Of a DNA stretch of 64,000 nt, positions 43,015-51,903 are shown piece by piece. The stretch's first letter is position 1. Each line of letters starts with the position of its first letter. A model generated the notes under the pieces. It saw only the letters and a program-made list of their open reading frames with translations. It did no database searches and was not told the origin of the DNA. A program made the translations under genes and the position numbers. Origin of the DNA: a virus; IMG/VR virus record IMGVR_UViG_3300021087_000009, positions 1 through 64,000 of that record; one strand, written 5' to 3'.

Positions 43015-43021
43015 TATTTAT
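43015..43021 (-). promoter_or_regulatory. Late-type promoter element for the tailspike gene
   Basis: ATAAATATATAA on the minus strand, about 22 nt before the GTG start, overlapping the end of the nuclease gene. Confidence 0.62.
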
Positions 43022-43692
43022 GCGAAACGGTCATAGTACTGGTACACCCTATCCCACCATTTATTCTCCCATGACTTAAAGGTGTCAGGAAAAATGTCAA
43101 ATTGCTGGTATGTAAGGTCTCTACAGCATACAAAAACGTGGCCTTCGCTAATATTAGTACCGTAAATTTCATTATGTGCTAGAGCATAGGCTACTAACTG
43201 CATTTTATAGTCATCAACCCATTCTTCTTTTTTAGGCTTATTTGATTGCTTGAAGTCCATGATGCATTCTTGACCTTTAAAGACGCCTACAAGGTCTGTA
43301 GTTCCTGCATATATCTTAGGGTGGTATAACTGTACTTCACTACCCCATATTTCGTCTACGTTTGAAAGAGCTTGTTCTTTAATCACGCTAGCCATCTTAT
43401 TTGCTTGTAGGCTATACGGATTAGAGCCGGCCTTAGGCCATTCATCTGTTTCAACATAGTCCTCTAAAAACTTATGCATACGAGTACCTACACTAGCGGC
43501 TTCAGTAACAATTTCTTGAGCTTTAACTTCTCCTACCCGTTTACGCCAAGCAATAAGTTGGGTTTTATCTTTAGTCTTATCTAAAATTGTTGTAACACTT
43601 GCTACAGAATTACCATCTGGACAATCATATAATCGTTTACCGTCTACAGATTTTTTATCAATAGTAGTATAGTTAAATTTGTTTGATATCAA
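43018..43692 (-). CDS. RecB-like PD-(D/E)XK nuclease
   Basis: 224 aa. VGTRMHKFLE (motif with His), AGTTDLVGVF (Asp), ECIMDFKQSNKPK (D-x-K core) and YKMQLVAYALAHNE (Q-x3-Y) are the RecB-family signature in order. It acts on DNA ends or in recombination. It overlaps the upstream oxygenase gene by 20 nt. Confidence 0.85.
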   Translation of the reverse strand: MISNKFNYTTIDKKSVDGKRLYDCPDGNSVASVTTILDKTKDKTQLIAWRKRVGEVKAQEIVTEAASVGTRMHKFLEDYVETDEWPKAGSNPYSLQANKMASVIKEQALSNVDEIWGSEVQLYHPKIYAGTTDLVGVFKGQECIMDFKQSNKPKKEEWVDDYKMQLVAYALAHNEIYGTNISEGHVFVCCRDLTYQQFDIFPDTFKSWENKWWDRVYQYYDRFA

Positions 43693-44251
43693 ATGTTTTC
43701 TCCGTTGGTTTTAAATAATCAAAGGCAAAGTTAATTACAAAACATCTTCGTGGTTGTTTGCCGGGATAAACTCCATGGTATACTCTACCATCCATAATAA
43801 CAGTTTTGCCTGGATAAGAATGAAACTGTGATACAATCTGTGTGCCGTCAGGATGTGGAAGTAGTGTAAACAGAGCTCCATCAGTTGGTTGTACTTTATC
43901 TCGTGGACTATCAAAATACATTACCATACTAAGCAATTGAGGTTTCTGTGTATGATTGTGTACACTTTGATATCCACCATCACCATATTCAATAGCCCAG
44001 GTTTGATCTACTTTAAGATTAGTAATAGGCATATATGTTTTAACTTTGTCTTGTACCCACCTAGTTAAATTGTCTGATACTTCTTCTATATTAATAGTAT
44101 ATTGTGTGCGGTCAGGGTATGGTGATCTTTGTGCAAAACGAGTTGTAAAAATATCTTTATAGTCTTCCCACAACGGATAATCGGTCTCAATAACAAATTG
44201 ATTGTTAGCACTATAAAAGTTATCACCCCACAATGGGGACCCGGTCACCAT
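43673..44251 (-). CDS. 2OG-Fe(II) oxygenase (TIGR02466-like), copy A
   Basis: 192 aa. The iron ligands HxH/D lie in YQSVHNHTQ, followed by LSMVMYFDSP, FTLLPHPDGTQIV, GKTVIMDGRVYHGVYPG (distal His) and PRRCFVINFAF (2OG Arg). It is a tandem paralogue of the next gene. Substrate unknown. Confidence 0.85.
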   Translation of the reverse strand: MVTGSPLWGDNFYSANNQFVIETDYPLWEDYKDIFTTRFAQRSPYPDRTQYTINIEEVSDNLTRWVQDKVKTYMPITNLKVDQTWAIEYGDGGYQSVHNHTQKPQLLSMVMYFDSPRDKVQPTDGALFTLLPHPDGTQIVSQFHSYPGKTVIMDGRVYHGVYPGKQPRRCFVINFAFDYLKPTEKTFDIKQI

Positions 44252-44904
44252 ATTTTTTCATCCGGATCTAACCATGCATAATCAAAGTCAATAACAACTG
44301 TTCGTCTTGATCCTTTTACAGGATAAACTCCATGGAATACTTTGCCGTCCAATATAATACATTGACCACGTTTCGATATATAATTTCTAACAATTTGAGA
44401 TCCGTTAGGTTCAGGCATAATTGTATAAAGCATACCATAACTTGCTTTATCTTTTTCTTTTCCATCAAGATCGGGTTGATCATCAAGGTGAAATACAACT
44501 GAGATTGCCTGATCACCATGACTATGTAAGCCTTGGTACCCGCCTTCATTATAATCAATACACCAAGACATATTAATTTTTAAGTTTTTAATAGGAATCA
44601 TTTGCCCACGACATTTAGCTTCAACCCACTTAGTAAGCCCTATTACTTTATCTGATACGTCCCATTGAGTTCCCCATTTGCGAGATTGTTCTGTTATTTC
44701 AGCTGTTACATCAAATTGATAGCCGTTAATAGTAAATTTGCCTTCGCTGTCATCAGGCCCTTTGTTATTAAATAACACTTCAAATTCTTCGATAAAAGGA
44801 CAATGTGTTTCAATTATAAACTCATTCATACCTCCCTTAACAACTTTATCGCTAAGGGGAGAGTTTCCTATTAACTTTTTAATGTCTTTTGGCGAGCTAC
44901 TCAT
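44245..44904 (-). CDS. 2OG-Fe(II) oxygenase (TIGR02466-like), copy B
   Basis: 219 aa, paralogous to copy A: YQGLHSHGDQ, VVFHLDDQPD, YTIMPEPNGSQIV, GQCIILDGKVFHGVYPV, SRRTVVIDFDY. It overlaps copy A by 7 nt. A sigma70-type promoter (44954-44982) lies upstream. Confidence 0.85.
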   Translation of the reverse strand: MSSSPKDIKKLIGNSPLSDKVVKGGMNEFIIETHCPFIEEFEVLFNNKGPDDSEGKFTINGYQFDVTAEITEQSRKWGTQWDVSDKVIGLTKWVEAKCRGQMIPIKNLKINMSWCIDYNEGGYQGLHSHGDQAISVVFHLDDQPDLDGKEKDKASYGMLYTIMPEPNGSQIVRNYISKRGQCIILDGKVFHGVYPVKGSRRTVVIDFDYAWLDPDEKIW

Positions 44905-44953
44905 TATTATTTTTCTCTAAGAGATGAGGGTTGTTTATTTCATTCATAGTAGT

Positions 44954-44982
44954 AGTATATACTACTTTTTTAACGAAGTCAA
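44954..44982 (-). promoter_or_regulatory. Sigma70-type promoter for the oxygenase pair
   Basis: TTGACT, 17 nt, TATACT on the minus strand upstream of the gene at 44904. Confidence 0.72.
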
Positions 44983-44986
44983 GTAA

Positions 44987-45271
44987 TTACTGAGCGTTAG
45001 CAGTGGCACGTTTTGCCATATCGCCTACTACATCAGCATTGGAGTCAGCTTGGGGAATTTGAGCATCGGAAGGTGCTTCAACTTTAGTGTTTAATGTAAT
45101 ACCTTTATCATCAAAGTTTTTGACATAGTTTTGTATTTCTGGATTGGCATCGTAAACAGCTTTGAATCCATTATAATCAAAATGTGTTTGATCAAGGTTA
45201 GTCATAATTTTATTGATAGCGTCGAAAGAAAGATAGGCAGGCTGATCTTTATTATCAGCACCGCCTATCAT
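44987..45271 (-). CDS. Small hypothetical protein of the late cluster
   Basis: 94 aa, acidic (YVKNFDDKGITLNTKVEAPS, ADSNADVVGDMAKRATANAQ). It lies between the oxygenase promoter and a probable virion gene; no TAAATA element is directly upstream. No family recognised. Confidence 0.58.
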   Translation of the reverse strand: MIGGADNKDQPAYLSFDAINKIMTNLDQTHFDYNGFKAVYDANPEIQNYVKNFDDKGITLNTKVEAPSDAQIPQADSNADVVGDMAKRATANAQ

Positions 45272-45312
45272 ATTCCTAAAAACTGAGATTAATTGTGTTT
45301 TAAAATTTGTCT

Positions 45313-46221
45313 CTAAGACTTTTTTTTTGAAGCGTCTCCGCTTAAAATGTTGCCTAGTCTACGTGATCGTTCAACTGATTCGCGTTTTGCTCTATCAGCC
45401 GTTTCTTCTCCGCCTGTAGCAGGAGCACTTGCACCAAATTCATCGTCTACTGGAGCTTCAGCATCTATGTCACCTTCAGCGCCTGGTTCTGCATCAACTG
45501 GTTCCATTTCTGGATCTTCTGCAGGAGCTTCTTCATCGCCGCCCGGCATTACTTCTGGTCCACCTTCGCCTGTTATAATGGCTACGCCACCTGTGAGTGC
45601 TTCACGTGTAGTTTCAAATACTGTATATAAATTCTCAAGTGCTGGTTTTACAGTTTGAATGAATTGTTCGCTCATTTCACTGCCTAGTTCGTCACGAATA
45701 GAATCGCCTAGTTCTAGCATTGATTCAGTTTGCATTTCTGCTGTGTCTTCCATCCAGCCTGTAACTCTATCAACCATGTCCTTTGCGGCCATAACTAATT
45801 GAGCTGATTCTTCAGCGCCTTCTTTAACTGTTTCTTTCTTAGAAGCCTGGAAATCTTTTGACATTTTAGTATACTCGTCGCCTTTAAGCTCACGTACTGT
45901 CTTACCGTGGTTATCTTTTAGCCATTTAGTAAACCCTGTTTTAGGATCTTCGCCTTCTGATACCCATTCAGCTCTTTCTTCAATTTCTTTGTTAATAGTG
46001 TCTAGGAATAGTTTACCTTTTTGGTACGCATCGCTCTTATGAACAGTTTCAAAACTTTCGTTAGTTTCAACATCTGCTAATTGGGTACGCAATTTATTCC
46101 TTGCATTCTCAAGTTGCTCTAGTGTAAAAGAGGTTAATCTTAGCTTTGTACCGAATGACTTAGCAAGATTCTCATTCAACGCTTTCGCTGTTAATGGTTT
46201 TGATAGTTCATTAATTTTCAT
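45313..46221 (-). CDS. Probable virion/prohead internal protein
   Basis: 302 aa. The N-terminus MKINELSKPLTAKALNENLA resembles others in this cluster. A helical body (LENARNKLRTQLADVETNES, KDMVDRVTGWMEDTAEMQTE) is followed by an acidic Pro/Ala/Glu tail and a basic end (RRLGNILSGDASKKKS). The look is that of a T4 scaffold or core protein, but no family is confirmed. A late-type motif lies near 46250. Confidence 0.6.
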   Translation of the reverse strand: MKINELSKPLTAKALNENLAKSFGTKLRLTSFTLEQLENARNKLRTQLADVETNESFETVHKSDAYQKGKLFLDTINKEIEERAEWVSEGEDPKTGFTKWLKDNHGKTVRELKGDEYTKMSKDFQASKKETVKEGAEESAQLVMAAKDMVDRVTGWMEDTAEMQTESMLELGDSIRDELGSEMSEQFIQTVKPALENLYTVFETTREALTGGVAIITGEGGPEVMPGGDEEAPAEDPEMEPVDAEPGAEGDIDAEAPVDDEFGASAPATGGEETADRAKRESVERSRRLGNILSGDASKKKS

Positions 46222-46255
46222 AGTGTATTCCTATCCTAAGTGTTATAGTTATTTA

Positions 46256-46684
46256 TCATCTCTTATCAAAGATATGCCCGTTCAACTGGCTAGTATAATG
46301 CCAAGTGTGATCTTTTGCAATATCAAATCTTACTAATGCTGACTCTATTCTAAATTCATCATTAGTAGATTCTATGGTATTTTTAGCAAAAATGCTATCC
46401 ATATAGTGTTTTCCTAGCTTTTGGTCCAATTCTAGTATTTCGTCCAGTGAATTATCACGGTTTTTAGCTATTGCAGTTGCATACGCAATAGCACCTCTTT
46501 TACTAACAGTTTCGGCTATCCGCTTACTTCTTTTTACGTCAAATACTAAAAAGCCTCTTTTAGTTTCCCTAATAACAACATTTTTAATTCTTACACTTTT
46601 GCCTTTAGCATAAGGAAAATATATATCTTGAAGACCATGCTCCATAATATCGTTAAGTTCTTGTTCAAGTTTATTTGAGTTCAT
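46256..46684 (-). CDS. Hypothetical protein of the late cluster
   Basis: 142 aa from the ATG at 46684; two extra codons begin at a TTG and overlap more. It contains a beta-rich core (GKSVRIKNVVIRETKRGFLV, VKRSKRIAETVSKRGAIAYA). No family recognised. It overlaps the 68-aa gene by 14 nt. Confidence 0.6.
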   Translation of the reverse strand: MNSNKLEQELNDIMEHGLQDIYFPYAKGKSVRIKNVVIRETKRGFLVFDVKRSKRIAETVSKRGAIAYATAIAKNRDNSLDEILELDQKLGKHYMDSIFAKNTIESTNDEFRIESALVRFDIAKDHTWHYTSQLNGHIFDKR

Positions 46685-46877
46685 TAGCAACTACCAACAC
46701 CATATTCTTATTGCGTACTCTACTTACTAATGCTTTGCGTATAAGTGACTCAATAATGAATTGTTCTCGTTCGTGGAAACTATGTAAGGGCAATGGATAA
46801 TCAAGTTTATTTAAAAGTTCTTTTTCTTCATTGCTCACTGCGATAGTGAATTTGCTTATTAATTCGTTTATCTTCAT
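46671..46877 (-). CDS. Small hypothetical protein
   Basis: 68 aa with N-terminus MKINELISKFTIAV like that of the 302-aa protein at 45313 (MKINELSK). It overlaps both neighbours by a few bases, so it is part of the late operon. Function unknown. Confidence 0.55.
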   Translation of the reverse strand: MKINELISKFTIAVSNEEKELLNKLDYPLPLHSFHEREQFIIESLIRKALVSRVRNKNMVLVVANELK

Positions 46878-47353
46878 TACGAAGCCTTCATACTTGGATC
46901 ATCAGGTACAGAACCTTTACCAGCTACTGCATCTGCTTTTGCTTTTATAATTGGATCTAATTCTTTTTTAGTGTATATGAATGCTGTTGGCTCACCAGGT
47001 TTAGGCTTTGGATTAGCTACTGTAACTTGGTCACCTTTAACGTCTTGAATACTAAATTCTTGTTCTTTTCCACCCATCGAGGGCATTGATAGTGAAGCAC
47101 CTTTTTTAAGGACTGCTCCAGCTACTTTTTGTTGTGCTTTGTTTATTATATTAGCAGTACCTTTGGCAATTTTTTGTCCTATGCCTTTTCCTGCTTTAGC
47201 TCCTAAATTTGCGGCTTGACCTGCCACTTTTGCGGCACCTTTTGCTACAGCAGACCCCATCTTTGCTCCTACACGGCCCAGGGCCGCTATGGCAGGAACA
47301 ATTTCTACTATTTGTTCCTCGTCAACCTTATTTTTAAATTCATAAAAACGCAT
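46877..47353 (-). CDS. MRFYEFK-type basic Ala/Gly-rich protein (putative internal virion protein)
   Basis: 158 aa from the ATG at 47353, chosen because MRFYEFKNKVDEEQIVEIVP matches the N-termini at 17325 and 51903, and because the upstream gene ends at 47358. The middle (GAKMGSAVAKGAAKVAGQAA, LGAKAGKGIGQKIAKGTANI) is Ala/Gly/Lys-rich and histone-H1-like. An IVE or similar site could be the prohead protease cut. A TAAATA element is 5 nt before the ATG. Confidence 0.68.
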   Translation of the reverse strand: MRFYEFKNKVDEEQIVEIVPAIAALGRVGAKMGSAVAKGAAKVAGQAANLGAKAGKGIGQKIAKGTANIINKAQQKVAGAVLKKGASLSMPSMGGKEQEFSIQDVKGDQVTVANPKPKPGEPTAFIYTKKELDPIIKAKADAVAGKGSVPDDPSMKAS

Positions 47354-47357
47354 AACT

Positions 47358-47780
47358 CTATTTAATCCTTTTTGACTTAACTTTTTTAGGTTTGAATGCC
47401 TTAGTTGCTGTCTTAGATACATTTCGCTTAGGTATTTTTCTACTTGTCGTTGATTTTTTTCTTCTAGTAACAGCTTTATCGTATCTTTTTTGTGATAATG
47501 GTTTATTAGCTTTTGCAATACGTTTTGAAGTTGCACCTGCTCTTTTACGTCTATTAATTGATTGTTGGGTAGTTGCTCCTTTTGAACGTCTTACTTTCTT
47601 TAGTGTGTTCATGCTTTTTACATTTTTAGCCGCATTACATGTATCAGCTTTAGCAACAATACGTCCTTTTCTAGTACCTGCCGTACATCTAAATTTCCTA
47701 ACAACTTTACCTTTATTTCGTCCCCAGATTGCTACAACGCCTTCTGTTAATACTTCTGGAACTATGTCAACTATACGCAT
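47358..47780 (-). CDS. Highly basic internal-protein candidate, copy A
   Basis: 140 aa, about a third Lys/Arg. N-terminus MRIVDIVPEVLTEGVVAIWG with VLTE followed by Gly fits an (L/I)xE cleavage site. The shared block GK.VRKFRCT.G.RKGRIVAK and a Cys/Ala/Asn-Val-Lys segment are repeated in copy B. It resembles a phage DNA-condensing protein. Confidence 0.65.
   Translation of the reverse strand: MRIVDIVPEVLTEGVVAIWGRNKGKVVRKFRCTAGTRKGRIVAKADTCNAAKNVKSMNTLKKVRRSKGATTQQSINRRKRAGATSKRIAKANKPLSQKRYDKAVTRRKKSTTSRKIPKRNVSKTATKAFKPKKVKSKRIK
47359..47364 (-). promoter_or_regulatory. Late-type promoter element, near-leaderless
   Basis: TAAATA on the minus strand, 5 nt before the ATG at 47353. Confidence 0.45.
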
Positions 47781-47782
47781 GG

Positions 47783-48136
47783 TTACTTCTTCCTCGTTGA
47801 CTTAACACGTTTAGGCTTGAATGGCTTCATACCTCTTTTTGGTGATTTAGTAGTAGACCTAGAAGCTTTGTTCAGTACTTGTACTCTAATTGAAGCTGGG
47901 TTTGTACGCATTGTCTTATTTCTCTTACGCATCATCTTTGCTCCGAGTTTAGCTCTAGTACGTTTCATCCGTATTCTTGCTTTAACATTAGGAGCGGCAA
48001 AACATTGTGCTATTTTAGCCACAATCCTACCTTTGCGTTTACCTACAGTACAGCGGAACTTTCGAACCACATCTTTACCTCGGCGTCCCCAGATTTGCTT
48101 CTCGTCAAGCGGTTGAGTTATTTCACGTAGCAACAT
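47783..48136 (-). CDS. Highly basic internal-protein candidate, copy B
   Basis: 117 aa. N-terminus MLLREITQPLDEKQIWGRRG with PLDE before KQIW. KDVVRKFRCTVGKRKGRIVA matches copy A at most positions, and both end KPK(R/K)VKS-type tails. Leaderless late promoter at 48142-48148. The pair looks like a tandem duplication. Confidence 0.65.
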   Translation of the reverse strand: MLLREITQPLDEKQIWGRRGKDVVRKFRCTVGKRKGRIVAKIAQCFAAPNVKARIRMKRTRAKLGAKMMRKRNKTMRTNPASIRVQVLNKASRSTTKSPKRGMKPFKPKRVKSTRKK

Positions 48137-48141
48137 ACGTG

Positions 48142-48148
48142 TATTTAT
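48142..48148 (-). promoter_or_regulatory. Late-type promoter element, leaderless
   Basis: ATAAATACACGTATG on the minus strand: 5 nt from the element to the start codon at 48136. Confidence 0.65.
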
Positions 48149-48164
48149 GTGTTTAGTAAAAGGA

Positions 48165-48413
48165 TTAGTTAAAATTCATAAGGATGACAACGAGCGTGGA
48201 AAGTAAGCCTGCAATTATAGTACCTGTGGCACCAACTATTACTTTCATCATCGACTTGTTACCATGTAATATATCGGTATGGATATGTTCGACTTTAGTT
48301 TCAATTATTGTTAATCGACGTTCTAAGGTTTCATAGCGTTCGTGACATAGTGCCACGTGGGCTTCTAAATTATCTGCTTCAATGTCTTGTTGAGTGCGTT
48401 TCTGTTGCACCAT
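48165..48413 (-). CDS. XhlA-like holin/coiled-coil membrane protein
   Basis: 82 aa. A coiled-coil segment (YETLERRLTIIETKVEHIHT) precedes one C-terminal membrane span (VIVGATGTIIAGLLSTLVVI), the layout of hemolysin XhlA/holin-associated proteins. It may take part in lysis. Confidence 0.65.
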   Translation of the reverse strand: MVQQKRTQQDIEADNLEAHVALCHERYETLERRLTIIETKVEHIHTDILHGNKSMMKVIVGATGTIIAGLLSTLVVILMNFN

Positions 48414-48530
48414 TATATCTCTCCATTCCGTTAATTATCGTGGAAGGGGCCTATTTTTAATCGCCTTATATTATAATGTATGCCTGGTGAAACGCAAAGA
48501 ATCTAACAACTTAACTTTTCACAATAGTAT

Positions 48531-48953
48531 TTATACTTGTGGTCCATCAGTATTATCTACTAACTTAAATACTATATTTTGTGCCTGTACATCTGTTGTT
48601 CTAAATGCGTCATTATTATTTAGTATAGTTTCTGATAATCCTTTAATAACTGGGACTAAATCAAAGTCAACCTTTAAGGTGTCTTCACTTAGTGCATAAT
48701 CACGTTCAATACTTAAACGAAATGTCCAAACATTATGCTGACCTTTATGCTTAGTACCAAACCCTAAATTATCAACCTTACATTTCTCTGCTGTTGGCCA
48801 AGTTTCAAACTCTGGATTAACTCGCATACTTAATACTTGGAAAAATGTATTCCAATTTGCTTGTTGATTAATCAGCATCCGATCCTTACTTTTAAATTTA
48901 GTTTGACCAGTTTGTGTTATATCAATTAATGTTTTGATTTCAAATGATTGCAT
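48531..48953 (-). CDS. Hypothetical structural protein
   Basis: 140 aa, mostly beta (MQSFEIKTLIDITQTGQTKF, NVWTFRLSIERDYALSEDTL). It sits in the late cluster between the XhlA-like and 129-aa genes. No family recognised. Confidence 0.58.
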   Translation of the reverse strand: MQSFEIKTLIDITQTGQTKFKSKDRMLINQQANWNTFFQVLSMRVNPEFETWPTAEKCKVDNLGFGTKHKGQHNVWTFRLSIERDYALSEDTLKVDFDLVPVIKGLSETILNNNDAFRTTDVQAQNIVFKLVDNTDGPQV

Positions 48954-48974
48954 GACTTGTATACTTATCGGTCA

Positions 48975-49008
48975 TAAAAAAAGGGTCCAGTAAAAACTGA
49001 ACCCTTTC
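48975..49008 (-). terminator. Strong rho-independent terminator
   Basis: Minus strand AAAGGGT.CAGT, TTTT, ACTG.ACCCTTT stem followed by a T run. It ends the transcript of the gene at 49040. Confidence 0.82.
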
Positions 49009-49039
49009 TTATTAGTATAACTCTAAAATATAAGCTAAA

Positions 49040-49429
49040 TTACGCCCACTTAAGAGTTGTTTTACGTGTAACTGCAACTGTACCTGAACCAAAGTTCACA
49101 CCGTCAACTGTACCTAAGTTGATTAAATCTTCAACTAAAGCCGCTTCGAATGTTCCTGATACTGTACCATCTTCTGATACATATCCTGTTGCATTTGTGA
49201 AGTCACCTTCAAGCATAAAATCTTGCTGAGTGCCAGTATCATATACTGCGCCAGCCGCCAAGATAGTTGCTCTAGCCATAATCGTGTTGTGGATTGCTTC
49301 CATAGCCGCTCTTGATGCGTCTGCGTCAACGTCCCAATTTACGTTTAAAAGGTGCGTGTCTTTTCCGATGTTTCGGATTTCTCCAGTGTAGGTTGCTACT
49401 AAAGGATTTACTTTTGTTACTCCAGCCAT
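49040..49429 (-). CDS. Probable virion structural protein
   Basis: 129 aa, beta-rich with Gly turns (YTGEIRNIGKDTHLLNVNWD, SEDGTVSGTFEAALVEDLIN, GSGTVAVTRKTTLKWA). AGGAG lies 6 nt before the ATG, a late-type element (CTAAATA) further upstream, and a strong terminator downstream, so a single abundant protein is expected. Capsid decoration or tail protein are possibilities. Confidence 0.65.
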   Translation of the reverse strand: MAGVTKVNPLVATYTGEIRNIGKDTHLLNVNWDVDADASRAAMEAIHNTIMARATILAAGAVYDTGTQQDFMLEGDFTNATGYVSEDGTVSGTFEAALVEDLINLGTVDGVNFGSGTVAVTRKTTLKWA

Positions 49430-49490
49430 TTTATTTCTCCTATGTTCTCTAATGACCCTGACATACTTTCTCGTGTATGTTAGTTAATAG

Positions 49491-49497
49491 TATTTAG
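49491..49497 (-). promoter_or_regulatory. Late-type promoter element
   Basis: CTAAATACTATTAA on the minus strand, upstream of the 129-aa gene. Confidence 0.58.
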
Positions 49498-49516
49498 TCG
49501 ATTGGGGGAATTTTGG

Positions 49517-50395
49517 TTACTTTTTGCTCTGTAATGCTCGTTTTTGGAGTGCTTTAAGCATTGTGATGTATCCTGGGCCAGCTTTTACAATATCATCCAG
49601 TAATTTAATAGCCGGAAAGTAAGAAGCAATAAAAGGAGACGGAACACTTTTGCCTGCCTTTGCCATGTCTAAAAACTTTTTAGTACCTACTAAGTTACGT
49701 GGACCTACAATGTATCTATAAAACATTAAGTCTTTATTTGATGTAGGTGTTTGGTCAGGAATACTAATTGTAGGTTCGTGATCCTTAACCATCGAAGTTT
49801 CTAAGTCTCTGTTAGTTGATAGTTCTTCTAAGTATGAAATTAAATCACTATTTCTTAATTTTGCTCTAGCGGCAAATAATAGTTTTGTTGTTACTGACTT
49901 TTTGTCACGTATACTAGCAGTACCGTAATTAACAAGGTATCGTCTAATACTTTTATATTCGGAGTTTATGCGTAACATATTTTCTATACGCATAAACAAT
50001 TCTGAATTAGTACCAACAGTACCACCGGAAGCTATTTTATGAAGGTATCCATTTAATGCTAAGAGTGGAAATGATATACGTTTTCTCAAAGCCAATGCGG
50101 CCGCTGGATCTTTTAATTTATTAACTGCTTCTTCTGGTCCAGCTACAAAATATATTAAGTTATATAAATCAGTTCCATGCATACGAAAGTGCTTATAGTT
50201 TTGATTGTCTACAGTCTTTTTCGCATACCCATTAGCAATACCTTTAGAAGAACCTGGGTATTGCCTTAGTAACTCAAGAATCAATAGCGATAAGTATAGC
50301 CTTTCACCACAGTCAGTATATGATAACTTCTTTTGGTCAGTACTATTGCGAGTCATTCTCGCTTCATATATTTCGTCTAAGAATTTGAGTTCCAT
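49517..50395 (-). CDS. Hypothetical protein of the late cluster
   Basis: 292 aa, helical. The N-terminus MELKFLDEIYEAR has an FLDE site comparable with other N-termini in the cluster. The C-terminus is basic (ALQKRALQSKK). The next gene upstream (50401) ends 5 nt before this start, so they share a transcript. No family recognised. Confidence 0.6.
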   Translation of the reverse strand: MELKFLDEIYEARMTRNSTDQKKLSYTDCGERLYLSLLILELLRQYPGSSKGIANGYAKKTVDNQNYKHFRMHGTDLYNLIYFVAGPEEAVNKLKDPAAALALRKRISFPLLALNGYLHKIASGGTVGTNSELFMRIENMLRINSEYKSIRRYLVNYGTASIRDKKSVTTKLLFAARAKLRNSDLISYLEELSTNRDLETSMVKDHEPTISIPDQTPTSNKDLMFYRYIVGPRNLVGTKKFLDMAKAGKSVPSPFIASYFPAIKLLDDIVKAGPGYITMLKALQKRALQSKK

Positions 50396-50400
50396 ATCGC

Positions 50401-51903
50401 CTACTTCATATACTTGTCAGCAAAGATATTAATCATCTCTTTTGGATCTTTAACTGCAAGAAATTGTTCTAATCCAGCTGATTTTTGAATGTCTTTAGTA
50501 AACTCAAAACGTATAGCTGGCTTAACTCTATCAGTAGTTGCCATCATACGTAATGTTTTAGCTTGTGCTACATCAACTTTCATTTCTTTACCATCGTCAG
50601 TTGTAACGGTATTCCTCGGCTTTGGATTAGATTGTGAATCTAATATTTTGCCTAATTGGTTAAACATCATATCTTGTTTAAATCCTGGATCGTCGTTATC
50701 GTCAACGTCTGCTGGATCAACACCTCTACGCATAAAGTCGGTATCTGTAAAGTCACTTGCTCTCATATTAGTCCCCTCTCGTTTTACTGCTCTGTTAGCC
50801 GCACTAAAGCCTGCACGATTAACTAGTTTTATATCTCCTTTTGGATTAGCTAATACATAACCTTCTCCTCCAGGCTTACCACCTATTGATGCTTTAACAT
50901 CAGCAGGTTGATTTTCTAATTGATTAATGATATCATCTTTAACTCTCATGATACCGTTTACTGTTTGCCATAATGCATTAAAAGCCTTAATATTTGTTTT
51001 TACATATTCAATAATTTTTGCTTGTTTATTTTTACTTACTTTGCTACCTGATAGCCATTGTACAAAGTCTTTACCTAGTTTATCTAATCCTGTATCAACT
51101 TTACTATTAGTATATGTATAAAGTATTTGAGAGAAGTCACTAACCTTCATTGCGGCTAATGTTTCTTTGTTTAATAAACTGTCAATCTCGTTAGCATTGT
51201 TACTTACAATTCCACTTACTTCTTTAATGCTACTCATGTCTACGTTTGGAGCATCAACTACAGTCACTGGTGGTAATACTAATACTTCTTTACCTTCAAA
51301 TGGAGGTGTTTGACCTAAAGGACCTTCGTTACCGTTTTGATCTACAACTCTATGAATAACTACTCCAGTTTTACTTCTTGCTATTTGTTTACCTATGTCA
51401 CTATCTTTTTGTACTGTATATGTTACTGTATTAGGTTTAAAGGACAGCGTTTCACCTATTGTATCAGGAGTATTAAAGTATAACATGTCTCCTTTGAAAT
51501 AGCCTTTGTGTTTTTTAGGTACAGCTTTTTCAAATTCATCAAATACATCTTTCATATTGCCTGCAAATGCTTTATAACTGTCTGACTTCTCGCCACCTTT
51601 ACCTCTACCAAGTAACATGGCCTGTAAGTCATCGCCACTTTGTGACTTACCATCATATCCTTTTGCACTAAAGCCTGACTTGTCTGTAAAGACAAACTTG
51701 CCATCTGCATCACGACCAAATATTACAGCAGGTGATCCATCCCATTTGATTGTTACATCTTTGTGTCCACCTTTGGCCATGTTAGCTAAAGATTGCAAAG
51801 CACGTTTGGCTCCAGCACTTCCTTCCCAGAAGATGATATCTTCTGCATGTTGGATACGTGCTTCCATTTCTTTTACAATTTGTTTAAATTCAAAAAATCT
51901 CAT
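50401..51903 (-). CDS. MRFFEFK-type protein with ligase/nucleotidyltransferase motifs
   Basis: 500 aa. N-terminus MRFFEFKQIVKEMEAR is the shared putative capsid-targeting motif. VTIKWDGSPAVIFGRD contains K53-W-D-G-S, like the KxDG adenylated motif of DNA/RNA ligases. GYFKGDMLYF fits motif III, GGEGYVL motif IV, and DIKLVNR motif V, in the right order. So it may be a covalent nucleotidyltransferase packed into the capsid. It overlaps the Pol-beta-type gene by one base. Confidence 0.65.
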   Translation of the reverse strand: MRFFEFKQIVKEMEARIQHAEDIIFWEGSAGAKRALQSLANMAKGGHKDVTIKWDGSPAVIFGRDADGKFVFTDKSGFSAKGYDGKSQSGDDLQAMLLGRGKGGEKSDSYKAFAGNMKDVFDEFEKAVPKKHKGYFKGDMLYFNTPDTIGETLSFKPNTVTYTVQKDSDIGKQIARSKTGVVIHRVVDQNGNEGPLGQTPPFEGKEVLVLPPVTVVDAPNVDMSSIKEVSGIVSNNANEIDSLLNKETLAAMKVSDFSQILYTYTNSKVDTGLDKLGKDFVQWLSGSKVSKNKQAKIIEYVKTNIKAFNALWQTVNGIMRVKDDIINQLENQPADVKASIGGKPGGEGYVLANPKGDIKLVNRAGFSAANRAVKREGTNMRASDFTDTDFMRRGVDPADVDDNDDPGFKQDMMFNQLGKILDSQSNPKPRNTVTTDDGKEMKVDVAQAKTLRMMATTDRVKPAIRFEFTKDIQKSAGLEQFLAVKDPKEMINIFADKYMK

